The notes beneath the pieces are model-generated. The model did no database searches. It saw only the letters and a program-made list of their open reading frames with translations, and was not told where the DNA came from. DNA of 64,000 nt from Plantago major. Taxonomy: Eukaryota; Streptophyta; Magnoliopsida; Lamiales; Plantaginaceae. Positions 52,796 through 63,411 of this stretch are shown piece after piece. The position numbers and the translations under genes are program-made. The stretch's first letter is position 1. Each line of letters begins with the position of its first letter. The DNA lies in the NCBI GenBank assembly GCA_026545765.1, contig CM048841.1, positions 70,740,217-70,804,216 on the forward strand. The letters run 5' to 3'.

Positions 52796-54478
52796 TGTTA
52801 GGAAATTTGTTAGATATTTTGTTAGAAATATCTGTTTAGATTTTGATCAGCAACATGATGACTTATCTTAGTCTCAGAAAGGTGATTAGTACTCTTAGTT
52901 CACTTGAACATTGTAAAAGAGGAAACCCACTAAGTATGATAGTCTAGCTAATCTTGTATAGGATGTTAGGTCTCAAAATGTAATTTTTATTTTATGAAGA
53001 GAAGACCAAGAAGAAGACATCCAAGCAGAACAAGCTCAACGACATTAAAGACTTGAAGAAACTGCACAAGATTACTGAAACAGTTTTTCAGATACCTTAG
53101 CCAGATATCTTGAAGACACAAATAGTTTTAAACAAACTGTGTCACAAGAGATATCTGAGAAATGAAAGGTCTATCTGAAAACAAGGAAAGTGTCCACAGA
53201 TATCTATTCTCAGATACCTTGAGCTTTAACCACATTTCTGAAACATAAATATATATATTGCAAACAAAGTTGTTTCAATAAAAGTGGTATCTGAAGATTG
53301 AAGATAAGGACGCAAAGAATCGATAATACTAGTCTCGACATAAAGCATAGTTCCGTTGGCACAGGACAAAAGTATAGTACAATGCATTTAATGCACGACA
53401 CGATGTTCAAACAAAAGCAACGCAGCTTCCAAGAAGAAGACAAAACTCACATAAGATTATATACACAGATATCTATAGTTTGAATTTGAGCCTAACGGAT
53501 ACTATTCAAACGGCACTCAAATTCATCTATAAATATCAACACTTAGACAGCTTGAGAAGACACGACGCTGAAACACAGAACTTACTGAACATCTTACTCT
53601 CTCAAAGCAAATTACTAATCCTCAAAGCTTTCTGTTGCGACAAAAGCTCTTGATCTAAAGAAGCACTAAAGTTCTAAGTGACCTTATCCTAAACAAGCAC
53701 AGCTATCTCTGAAAGAGTTGAAACAAAAGATCAAGTATCCGAGATTCATTCTCTTGAATGCTTATCCGAGACTCAGGTCAAGAAAAGAATAAGATACCAT
53801 ACATTGCAAAGTGTATTAAGTATATTTGATTCACAGAGCTATCTGATTAATTGAAAAGTTATTAAAGAAGCTCATCTGACAACTCAAACCGAAACCAACA
53901 CCATCATCATCGTGGTGAGCATGTGAAGTACTTAGTTTGAAAAATCAGGGAACAACTCCAAGGTTAACGGAGTATAGGAAGTACTTGATTTGGGTAACTA
54001 AGGAATAACTCCAAGGTTATTGAGCACAGGAAGTACTTAGCTTGGGAAGCTAGGGAATAGATCAAAAGGTTTCGAGCAGAAGTACTTGGTCAGGAAAGCC
54101 GGGAACAACTCGGGGAACATTTGGTTGGGAACCATCTGCTTAAGGAATCTTAGAATAGGATTTTGTAAGGTGACCTCAAATATCTATTCTAGTGAATTCT
54201 AGGTCTTTGTAAGACCGAAGTGGATTAGTTGGAGGATTACGACACCTCCAGATACCACTATACTTCGTGTTATTTACTTTTCAGATTTACATTTCAAAGA
54301 ACACACACACACTTTAACTGTTTCTGCACTTATCTATCTTATGTCTTCCGCGCTCTGATTATAAGTATCAGATATCTACTCAGATATCTGAGAAATAGTT
54401 TTTATCGACAAATGTTTTAAAAGACTATTCACCCCCCCCCCCCTCTAGTCTTTTACTTTGCCGTTATCTGGACCAACA
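52796..54478 (+). mobile_element. 3' LTR of the pol-less Sirevirus
   Basis: 1683 bp, TGTTAGGAAAT ... GGACCAACA, followed by the target duplication GAGGA at 54479-54483. It carries a run of C (about 54432-54443) and the same 12-bp repeats at the start as the 5' LTR. Confidence 0.9.
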
Positions 54479-55735
54479 GAGGAGCAGATTCTTAAGCAAC
54501 AGTCTAAGATCCATTGGCTTAAATGTGGTGATGATAATAGCAAATACTTTCATGTCAGTCTTAAACTAGAAGGAAAATGGGTATTCCAATGTTGGTCAAT
54601 GATCAGGGGACACATCTGACATCAGAACATGATATTTAGGATGAAGTACTTAAGTTTTATATGCCTTTAATGGGGACAACAGTTGTTGTTAACAGGAGTG
54701 TTGATGCTCAAGTAGTCCGGCAGGGATACTTGCTTACCCAGCCTCAAAGATTGTTCCTTATTGCTCCTGTGACTGGACAGGAAGTGAAAGATGCTCTTAT
54801 GTCTATAGGTGATGACAAAGCTCCTGGACTTGATGGTTATTCGTCAAAATTTTTTAAGGGTGCTTGGTCAATTATCGGCAGTGATATAATTCAGGCAGTA
54901 CAGGATTTCTTCATATCTGGTAAGTTGCTAAAAATTGTAAATACTACACTCCTTACTTTAATTCCTAAAGGGACCAATGCAACTACTATTAACGATTATC
55001 GGCCCATTGCTTGTTGCACTATTCTCTATAAAATTATTTCCAAAGTGATGACCATGAGGATGAGTAAGGTTATGAGTTATTTGGTAAATGAGGAGCAGGC
55101 GGCCTTTGTCCCGGGAAGATTTATTCATGACAACACCATCTGTCAAGAACTTATTAGAGGATATGGTCGAAAACATCTGTCTGCTAGATGTATGATTAAG
55201 ATGGATTTACACAAGGCTTATTATTCCATACATTGGGGATTTGTAGAGAATTTGTTGTGATGTTTTGGTTTTCCGGATAGGTTTGTTGGATGGATTATGT
55301 GCTGCATGACCACAGTTTCTTATCAGATACAATTGAATGGTAACTTGCTTGAGCTTTTTTGCGGGCAAGAAAGGACTTAGACAAGGGGATCCCATTTCTC
55401 CTTATCTTTTTGTTCTTTGCATGGAATATCTTAGCCGGCTTATGCATAATCTGCAGCATCATCCCTCCTTTCATTACCATCCCAGATGTGCATTATTTAA
55501 AATCACACACTTAACCATCGCTGATGACTTACTGTTCTTCTCAAAGGGTACTCTGGAATCTATTTCAGCAATCCTGGATTATTTTGAGCAATTTAGCTAG
55601 TCATCCGGTTTGATTGCTAACATAAACAAAAGTGAGATTTATTTTTCAGGAGTTCCTTTGGATTAAAAAAGAGAGATTCTGCAGTAGATACAATTGAAGG
55701 AAGGTTTGCTACCTTTCAAGTACTTAGTTGCCAGG
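54479..55735 (+). pseudogene. LINE ORF2 reverse transcriptase
   Basis: Continuation of the ORF2 interrupted at 43137. It has the linker QILKQQSKIHWLKCGDDNSK, then the RT with APGLDGYSSKFFKGAW, TLIPKGTNATTINDYRPI, EEQAAFVPGRFIHDN, MIKMDLHKAY, LRQGDPISPYLFVLCMEYLS and the active-site region LTIADDLLFFSKG. Stops include TAG/TGA near 54640 and 55258-55260, plus frameshifts near 54575 and 55360. The resemblance ends at LLPFKYLVA around 55735, before the thumb region. The thumb-like segment occurs instead upstream at 41036. Confidence 0.85.
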
Positions 55736-56282
55736 TATGTATATATGCCATTCTGAATTATTTTCTCCATCGAGCTACGAAAACATACATTATAGTAACT
55801 TTTAAGTTATAATTGATTTTTTAATTAATTTTATTGATTTTGTGTTGAGACCCTTTGATTTTCTAAAATGTTCTTATTTATCGCCTGAGATATAACATGA
55901 GTGGCAATCCGGACAGCTATCTTATGGTATATTATCGTTTAATACCAATTATTTATGTTCTATGCTTCATTGAGTGTTTCATTGTTGTTGCTGCAATTGA
56001 GGACATACATAGGCTTGTTTGCAACACACTCCAATTGTTTTTGTTTCTTCATGTCGTCTTTGGCTGAAACTAAAATCTCATTCCTAAATGGCAGATTCAT
56101 AATTTTATGGAAGCTTTTTTCAAATGTACCTTTCAATGAGCTGCAAAAAACTAGCTGCTTGAGGAACATGTAACCTAGTGCATCTGACAAAGTAAGCATT
56201 CATTTCTGCATTTGGTACTACCTCTGTTATGAATGTAACATAAATAACAAACTTGTGGAATCACGACAAGTTAGAAGATATG
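55736..56282. other. unassigned sequence between LINE and Tat element
   Basis: No gene or element recognised. Two overlapping open stretches (55955-56173 plus and 55960-56199 minus) are each others' shadows and match nothing I know. The last five bases ATATG (56278-56282) are the expected left target duplication of the next element. Confidence 0.5.
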
Positions 56283-57229
56283 TGTTGAGGGTGTAACTCC
56301 CCAACTACTTAGATTTATTTCAACTCCACTGATGGGTGCCAAGGTAAGAAGCTCCTTGCTAGGTAAGGACCAATGCGTAAGAACCAGCGACCAACTGCTT
56401 CGGTAAGGACCTGCACACTTGAGTTGGGGGGGGGGGGGTTAGTGCCCGGTTTGCTAAGTGTCAAACCGGGATGAGACTTTACTCGAGAGTGACTGAAGAT
56501 CAACTCTGTATAATACTCGGGATTGGGATCGTGAAGTGACTTGTAAGATGACTTACTTGTGGGGATGTGTGCCTTATTTATAGGCTATCATCAAAATGGA
56601 AGGCCTTGCTAGGATTGCGCCAAGTGTAAGGCTACGATTGAGCCACCAATGCTAATATGAGGCCCATAACCCAATAATGAAGCTTTAGCCCATGCCATCT
56701 TGGGCTTTAGGGTAGTTTGGTCATTATTGGGAGAGTTCTTGAGGATGTGACTAGTTTTGTCGAGATCCCAGGTTCGGAGAGATGGGTCCGGACGATTGGT
56801 CCGGACCATATTTGGTTGTCAGCTGAGGAAGTTCTCCTGCCTGTCCAACTCTTCCGATTCGGAACTCCTGGGTTCGGACATCTCACTCTTTGGTGCCCAT
56901 TTGCTTGGTTGCTTTATGAGATGGTCATGCTGGATCCGAGTTGACATCCGGATCGGAGTCCTTGGGTCGGAGAGGGTACTGACTTAGCACTATGCTTCTT
57001 TCCCAGAGAGGCTCGGACCAAGGTGGGTCGGACCTATGGTTCCGGGTCGGGCCTTGTAGGTCCAAATCCTTCGTCCCTTTCTTTCAATGTGGGTTGGACC
57101 ATGATTGGTCTGTCCGGATCGGACCGTTGGCTCGGACCAAAGTGTCTCGGATCCATTGGATTACTTGGAATGCCTTAGGATTCGTTCCTAGGTCCCTTAT
57201 GACGGATTGGACATATTTCCATATCAACA
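56283..57229 (-). mobile_element. 3' LTR of the Tat-like element
   Basis: 947 bp with inverted ends: TGTTGA on the left and TCAACA on the right, the latter adjoining a polypurine tract. It contains a 13-bp G run (56426-56438) and many TCCGGACC/GGTTCGGA-like short repeats in its GC-rich part. The partner LTR is outside the window, so the left end is inferred from the terminal motif. Confidence 0.65.
56575..56582 (-). promoter_or_regulatory. TATA box of the Tat LTR
   Basis: The minus strand reads CTATAAATAAGG, in the element sense and mid-LTR, as expected for the U3 promoter. Confidence 0.5.
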
Positions 57230-57247
57230 TATGTCCCCCTAGTTTCC
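57230..57247 (-). other. polypurine tract of the Tat-like element
   Basis: The minus strand reads GGAAACTAGGGGGACATA directly before TGTTGATATGG, the start of the 3' LTR. Confidence 0.7.
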
Positions 57248-57891
57248 AAGTATCTTAGTAGAAGATAGTTGTGGAACTATTGGCTTCGGAAGCTGTTGAA
57301 GAAGGATCCGTTCTTCAGTCCAATCCGCCTAGACGAGTTGAAAAAAAAGGTGTAATTCGTACTTCGTGTGGCCACTGACTTAGTCTCTCTCCCCCCCCCC
57401 CTTTCTTTTTCTAAAGCATCGTTGCCATCCGAGGGGCTGGGTCGGAAGGGCAACAAAGTGAAGAAAAAAGAAAAAAGGGTATTTGTAATCGAGACTAAGT
57501 TTAGGCTTCGAACATCGGTAGTGTACCTTTGATGAGCTACGGTGGCGGATCGTAGATGCGTGTCCCGTCCGAACCAACCTCTGTGGTCAAGGGAAGGTCC
57601 GAAGTGTAATCGCTCGAGTAAACGAGGTTCCTTGTGTGGGCAAATTATGTTGGACTGATAAGCCGCTAGGCATCCGAGAAGAAGATACTCCGGAACTCTC
57701 ATGTTGTCTGCCGCCCAAGAGTGGGATAGTTGTTGTATTTGCCTATGCGCGAGATGAATTTGTTGTACCAATTCGTCATTTCACTCGGTATATTTGTACT
57801 ATGCCGTTGGATGATTTTTGATCTACGATTGAGATTTAATCCCGAAAAATCGTGACGGTTGGAGTTCCCAATATGGCCCTCTATAAATAGA

Positions 57892-57899
57892 GGGGTTGG
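57892..57899 (+). promoter_or_regulatory. TATA box of the antisense gene
   Basis: TATAAATA inside the palindromic CCTCTATAAATAGAGG on the plus strand, opposite to pol. It lies about 150 bases before a splice donor (58051) and about 420 before the first ATG of the antisense gene. A start site near 57925 is inferred. Confidence 0.55.
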
Positions 57900-58050
57900 C
57901 CGGTTCATTTGCTCACCGTTTAGAGAGAAAATTTTCGCATTCTGAGTATATCCGAATCGACTACTGTTAATCCGAAGCGAGCGACGAGAGATCCGAAGCA
58001 CGAGATCGCATACGAAGCCAAGGCATTTCCATCTAATCATCCGAGTCCAA

Positions 58051-58313
58051 GTAAGTTTACTTGTCTCGTCTTATCATTTGTCTGCATTGTCTTTCATCTT
58101 CTAGTTGCTCGGATGCATGCTTATGATGTGTATTATAGTTTTAATATTCCATACGTTCTCAATGTTGACTAACGCGAATCAAAGATCGTCTCGACTCAAC
58201 TAACCTCGCTGGGAAAGACAGAGTGTTTGCTTATAAACCCACCACTTTAATATATAAACGACCTCTCGGATCGCCATCTTAAAGCTTACTAAATTGCTTT
58301 CTCCTTTCCCTAG
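58051..58313 (+). other. 5' UTR intron of the antisense gene (inferred)
   Basis: Donor TCCAA/GTAAGTTT and acceptor TTTCTCCTTTCCCTAG/GATG, which places the acceptor one base before the initiation codon. Both signals are strong; splicing is inferred. Confidence 0.5.
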
Positions 58314-59724
58314 GATGTCCGAGAGTGATAGCCAAAATCGATCCGAGGTCGAGGATACGACTCGAGGCGATATCTTTAACCGATAGCTCCGAGGAGATTG
58401 AGATCGAGATGACGACGTAATCGGAGGTGGAACAAGCGCCATCCGAGCCGGAAGAACCCGAGGTAAGTTCCTTACCGGTTAGTTGTTCCGATTCAGTCCT
58501 CCGAGGCGCTGGATTACTGCGAGTGTCCCATGCGTGTTATCAGAAGCGGCTCAAGAGACAAGTTCATGAGTCATAGGAACTCGTCGCCCGGTCGGCCAAG
58601 AATCGAACTTCCGTAGAGATTCGATCCTTAATTCGCAACCTTGGTTATAATTTTAGGAGTAATCCTAATCGAGTCCCGTTGCTCCGGATCCGCAGCGCCG
58701 ATCATCGAGGAAGTTCATGATACCTGGAAGCAACTCCCAATTTGGCATCTTCAAAGAGGGTGAGGAGGATCGTGCAGTGCCGTGCTCTGCTCGGACTGTC
58801 AGAGTTAGCGTCCTCATCCGAGGAAGATGAGGCGAAAAAGGGCCCAAGATTACGGTTCAAGAGGAAGAAGGTGTAGAGCCATCCGCTCAAATGCTCCGTG
58901 GAATCTGGCAAGCGGGCCGAGTCGGATAGCCGAGGAAGAGCGTCCGGAGAGGCCGAGGAAGGGTGAGGACGTATTCAAGTAAAGTTCCTCGGTCTAAAGA
59001 CGAGGTCACTCACCCCGATCCGGAGGGCGAGTTGAATGAGGACGGTACTTTGCCTACCGTGCCTCAACCATCCGAGCCGATGAAGTGGATGAGCTCCGAG
59101 GAGATATGAGATCCCGAGTGTGTGGAGATTCTCATCCTGCATTTAAATCTCATGTGTTCTACAATCGCCTCGGGATACATGTGTGTTTATGAGATAAGTC
59201 TCCATCATTGGTGGCTACACCAGATCGTCCGAAGTTCGGAGATTTTGAACAAGATGGGGTTGAGTCCGCACTGATCATCCCCAACTCCTCGGAAATCTGA
59301 TGTGCTTCGGTCTTATGTAAATATAAAGGCATCCGGTCACCTTCGATAATTTTCAGAATTGTTCAACATAAGTGTAAGTAATAGGAACACATGGTTCTAT
59401 ACGCTCAGTATGTCGCCAGCGACACGTTTTGTTGACCGTCCCTCGTTGGGAATCCAATGGTTCAAGAGGTACATTTTTGTCCGTCCGGCTCTGAAGCCCG
59501 GGCAATCCGAAGCGGAGAGGCCCACGTGGCAGTTTGAGAAAAAGTTCTTCCGAGGCAAGCTGCCAAATTGGAAGCCACCGCACGGAACATCCCTTTGTGG
59601 ATGCAAGCGCTCCATCAGAGTCAAGAGCCGGAAAAGTACTTCTTCCGAGGGCTGATATGTCAGCCTCTTCCTTACTTGGCCGGCTTGTCCGAGCCAAGTT
59701 TTTGTGACAATATGGAGGATTTGA

Positions 59725-59834
59725 GTAAGTGGTTTCTCTCTTCCTCTGGTTGGTTGTCCGATTCGGTTTGTCGACTATGTAGTTACCATTTGTAGGTTTT
59801 GTATTTTGCAACTCATTGTGATTCGGATGTGCAG
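59725..59834 (+). other. coding intron of the antisense gene (inferred)
   Basis: Donor GATTTGA/GTAAGTGG and acceptor GGATGTGCAG/CTTTTTGG, T-rich in between. It joins the PF04195-like block to the MRELKRQQ block. Confidence 0.5.
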
Positions 59835-60296
59835 CTTTTTGGTTCGAGTATACGATGTCGACCATGCGGGAGTTGAAGCGTCAACAAAATGCTGCGCAGC
59901 GGAAGGAGTTGGCAGAGGGTTCCCGGACCCAAATTATCAAGACTTCCACCGTACTCCCGATGGATGAACCAAGAAATGCTGCCGTGTTCCGAGTGGAGGA
60001 ATCTCGAGAGTCATTGGGCGAAGAGGCCCAAACTATCCCTACCTGCATAAGGGTAAGGTGGTCGGATCTAAGGGCTCGAAGAGGCCTCCAAGATCCGTGT
60101 CCCGAGATCCTCCCGCAAGCGGATCGAGCGCTGCGGCTGCAAAAAAGCGCTCCTCCGAAGGTCCGAATCCTCCCGCCAAGAAAGGCAAGGGAAAGATGAG
60201 CGAGGCGCCTGAGCTGGATTCGGATGCTGAAGTTGCTCGGTTGGTTGCTGCCTCGAAGTTGGAGCGGTTTCGGAGTTAACTGCCGCTCAGCGCAAA

Positions 60297-60380
60297 GTGA
60301 GTTTAAATTTTCCGTTGGTTTTACATCTTCTTGTGGTTCGGAGGTATCTAACACTTCCGATGTTTCGTTTTTGTTCTTAG
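60297..60380 (+). other. second coding intron of the antisense gene (84 nt, inferred)
   Basis: Donor CGCAAA/GTGAGTTT and acceptor TTTTTGTTCTTAG/CTTGCTGTTG. Downstream the coiled-coil frame opens in register from the first base (LAVAVEACS). Confidence 0.55.
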
Positions 60381-61252
60381 CTTGCTGTTGCTGTTGAAGC
60401 ATGCTCTTTGGTAGCTGCTCGGAGGGCTACCCTAGAAGAGGATTTGGCCAAGGCAGAGGCTGCCCGGGCGATTGAAGCGTCCCGGTTGAACAGCACCTCG
60501 GAGCACCTAAAGAAGGCCATAGCTGCTAAACAGGAGGCCGAGTCGGAGACGGCCAAGATGAAAAGTGCCATTCGATCTTTGGAGACTGACTTGAAAGTAC
60601 ACCAAGATAGTTTGGACGAGTTCGTGGGTGTCTCTCGGACTTTCAAAGATAAGATGCTGAAGGAGCTTCGGGGGGTCCGGACAAGGGCTGTCCAAGATTT
60701 CCTTGATTCGGACTCCTGCAAGTTTTTGTTCGAGTGAAAGTATGACGAGGCCCGCCAAGATGGGTTTGATACAGCTGTGGACCAGTGCCGGAGGAAGGGT
60801 TGGATACCGGATGACTGCAACTTGGAGGCTGAGGGAGTGTCCGCCTTTAAGAATGGAGATGGCTCGGACTTTGCTCCGGAGGGTGTCTTGGACGAAGACC
60901 TGCTTAAGTGTGAATTTGTGGAGCTGGTCTGCGACGAGTCGGAGGGCAAGAAATACAACCATGGAGGTCCGTATCTCCCATCCTTCGTCCCTCGGGTGCT
61001 TATGTCCAGTGTTTTCGTTCCTTTGGAGGATCACTTGGAACACAACCGAGGCCGACTGGTCACTGGGCTCATGGCTTTGATCGCGACTAGACTTGATGGA
61101 GCAAAGGTCCGGCCTTCCTGAAAGAGGTTGAGGCTCGGAGAGAACGGAGGTTAGCCCAGGCAGCCCAACAGCAAGGTCAAGCGCCTCCGGAGAAGGATAC
61201 TGGGGGCCCCTCTCGGTCTCAACCTAGTTCGTCCGAGCGGCGAAGGCAGTGA

Positions 61253-63411
61253 AGACGGGGTATGCCCTGGGTTTTTTGTAGTAGGGTGCCTGCGGGCCTA
61301 AAAACAATGTCCTTTTTGCTCGTCATTTTTTGTTGGCTAAACATATACCTGTCTTGTTGAATGTTGTTGGTTCGGGCCCCTTGGTGGCTCGGAACTATTT
61401 TTGTCACCGGAATGCTAATGTTGCTGTTTTCAATCTTGCGCGTTTTAATTTCGTATTTGCGTAGTAACTCATCAACTCTCGTAGATTCGGATAATGGGTT
61501 CGGACCCTTGAGATTCAAACCGCCCGAACGTTAATTTGCCTGATGCAAATTCTCCTTCGCGGGACGATCAACCATTGTACCCATCCGAATTGGACTCTTT
61601 AATAGAAATAAGCCGGATCACGAATGGTTCGGAGCCACGTCTTAGAGTGACAAGGCTTGCGAGAAAGAGAATTTCCTTGTATCGTGATAAGTAGTGGCAA
61701 TTTGGACGTTGACTTGGTGAGTCATCCCGAGTCATTCAGACTTGTGAGGTAATGAAAAGATGATCATCATGAAGTATAGGGTGACTCTATATGAATCACA
61801 GTTGCTTTGGAGGTTGTTATGTCAGCCCCGGGCTTGATACGTCCGAGTGAGTAACTTAGTCAATATGACCGACCGTATGGATGGATTATTGGGTTGGGCC
61901 AATGGAAGCCGAAGAGCTAGGCCCATGTTCGGCCCAAGCCCATTTCCGGCGAATATGGGACACGTGTCCGCTTCTGATTGATCCTCTCTTTCTATATATA
62001 CTCCTGGTTTGTACGGCTTTTCTTTAGGACATTTTCTCCTTTCATAGTAACCAAAGGTCCGGAGCTCAAGTCCGAGCGGCTGGTGAGAATTTTGGAAATT
62101 AAATTGCTCGGAAAGCCAGTCTCGGATCTCCGAGGATACGGTCCGTGCCGCGTGAGGCCTGAAATCTTTGCCAATCAATTCCTCTGATCGTCAGGCTAAT
62201 CTTCTTTCTCCGGGGCTGTGGTCTATTTTCTTGACTTTTAGCCCCGGAGAGGTAGATTAGCTAGATGGTTCGGGGATCTTCAAATAGTTGTTTTTGAACC
62301 TCAATGGATCCGAAGCATTCTGCTCTGGGTATGTGCCCGGGGGGCGACAAGTCGGCATAATTGGTTTGGTAGAATCCCTTCCAGTATTTCGTGGTTCGGT
62401 CATAAAAAACCGCCCGAGATGTTGGAAGGCTTTCTACCAATCCTGTTGTGTCTAGTTGTTCGTTTCTCGGATTGATGGAGCTCCGGATGTATCCTTTTTA
62501 GTAGGTCTTTCAGCTCGTCCTTGAAGATACGTATCCGAGCAGTTCGGTTCTGTTGGTGACTTTGTTTCCAGGATTGAAGGCTCGAGGGAGCTACTTGCAA
62601 TTCTGGAAAGGAGTCCCCGACAGTGCTGAGCTTGTTTGGAGTCGGACCAACGGGAGCCTCCGGAGTGACTTGGGTTATTCCGACTATCCGGGTCGGTCGC
62701 CTTCCCAATACTCTGAATCTGAGATGTATTTATAGTATTTGGCAAGAGGCGATTCGGATTGTTATAGCGCTTCTTGCTTGCTTCGGAGCTCTCTTTCGTT
62801 CGGAAGTGATGAAGTATCCTTTCGGGAAGCATTGAATGGCCTCCGTTATCTCATCCGGCAGCTGTTAGTCTTTAGGTTGTCCGAAGGGGGCTTCGAAATC
62901 TTTTTCAGTAAGCAATCAAAGTTGGGATGGTGGAATTCCTTCTTCCTTCGGAGCGCCCACAGATAAAGTTAATAGTGCTCGGACGGGGCTTGGTTTGGTA
63001 GACCAGGGTTAGTTAAGAAGATTCGCTATAGAAGTAGAAAAGAGATAGAATAGGAGCTTGTTTTTGTAAGCTCGATTCGGGCTCTTCGGACCCTGACTTT
63101 GTAATTCTGTACTCCTGTTTCAATAAAAGCGTTTTTGCCTTTGTCAAGGTCGGATACTGTTTAATTGTGTTAATCCGATCCGGATCAGTGTATGATCTAG
63201 TTTCGGATCGAGGAGTTGAATATCTTCATGGCCTGTTCGAATCATGAGATTCGAAGGACATGATTATTAACAATGTTTATGAAATCACAGTTGTAATGAT
63301 TTGACGGAAATCGAATTACAACTTGAGGGATTCGAGGCCTTTTCAAAAAACAAACACAAAAAACAGATCGACAAGATAAAGGAAGGTGACAGTCGTTGCC
63401 ACACTCCTCCT
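61253..63411. other. non-coding part of the Tat 3' region
   Basis: No coding region recognised. It holds a 21-bp imperfect inverted repeat (62195-62260: CTAATCTTCTTTCTCCGGGG and its partner) and a small hairpin at 63288-63321 (GTTGTAAT / ATTACAAC). It also holds a plus-strand AATAAA at 63122-63127 preceded by TTTGTAATTCTGTACTCCTG. The last is a good plant poly(A) signal for a plus-strand transcript. The open stretches at 62400-62830 (minus) resemble nothing known. Confidence 0.5.
63122..63127 (+). terminator. plant poly(A) signal, probable end of the antisense transcript
   Basis: AATAAA with upstream TTTGTAATTCTG elements, typical of plant 3' ends, on the same strand as the antisense gene and about 1.9 kb after its stop. 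The assignment to that gene is inferred. Confidence 0.4.

Larger units (their letters stand above)
43138..54478 (+). mobile_element. pol-less Sirevirus-like copia element (third copy)
   Basis: 11.3 kb with complete LTRs (43138-44812 and 52796-54478), perfect target duplication GAGGA (43133-43137 and 54479-54483), tRNA-iMet primer site and polypurine tract. Between them lie only gag and the extra gene. Protease, integrase, RT and RNase H are absent, removed by a deletion with 9-bp microhomology at 45963-45971. It is inserted in the LINE ORF2 between endonuclease and RT; removing it restores the LINE frame. It could only have moved with proteins supplied by a related element, unless the deletion happened after insertion. 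Confidence 0.9.
58315..61252 (+). pseudogene. antisense gene of the Tat element (PF04195-like and coiled coil)
   Basis: Exon-like blocks: ATG 58315 (MSESDSQNRSEVEDTT) to donor 58463; a central part; to 59724 / 59835 (intron 110 nt); to 60296 / 60381 (intron 84 nt); then to TGA 61250-61252. Central residues such as CVYEISLHHW, ILNKMGLSPH, ISVSNRNTWFY, RFVDRPSLGIQWFKRYIFVR and RPTWQFEKKFFRG resemble the putative plant transposon protein domain (PF04195 type). Then come MRELKRQQNAAQRKELAEGS, a basic segment (AAAAKKRSSEGPNPPAKKGK) and a coiled coil from 60381 (RRATLEEDLAKAEAARAIEA). A TGA at 60735-60737 and frameshifts near 58386, 60045 and 61110 break it. Function unknown. Confidence 0.6.

Noticed and set aside
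55955..56199. Overlapping plus and minus ORFs in the spacer before the Tat element
   Set aside because: Mutual shadows with no recognisable domain and no supporting splice or promoter signals.
57277..57771. 164-residue minus ORF just inside the Tat polypurine tract
   Set aside because: Contains a C/G homopolymer and low-complexity sequence, and no recognisable motif.
60377..61043. Minus-strand ORFs of 178-193 residues opposite the Tat antisense gene
   Set aside because: The plus strand has a clear coiled coil, splice signals and correct context. The minus frames are Ser/Leu-rich shadows.
62400..62832. Minus-strand ORFs (102 and 126 residues) between the Tat antisense gene and integrase
   Set aside because: No family resemblance, and they overlap each other in different frames. 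They could be degraded sequence of the element but cannot be supported as genes.
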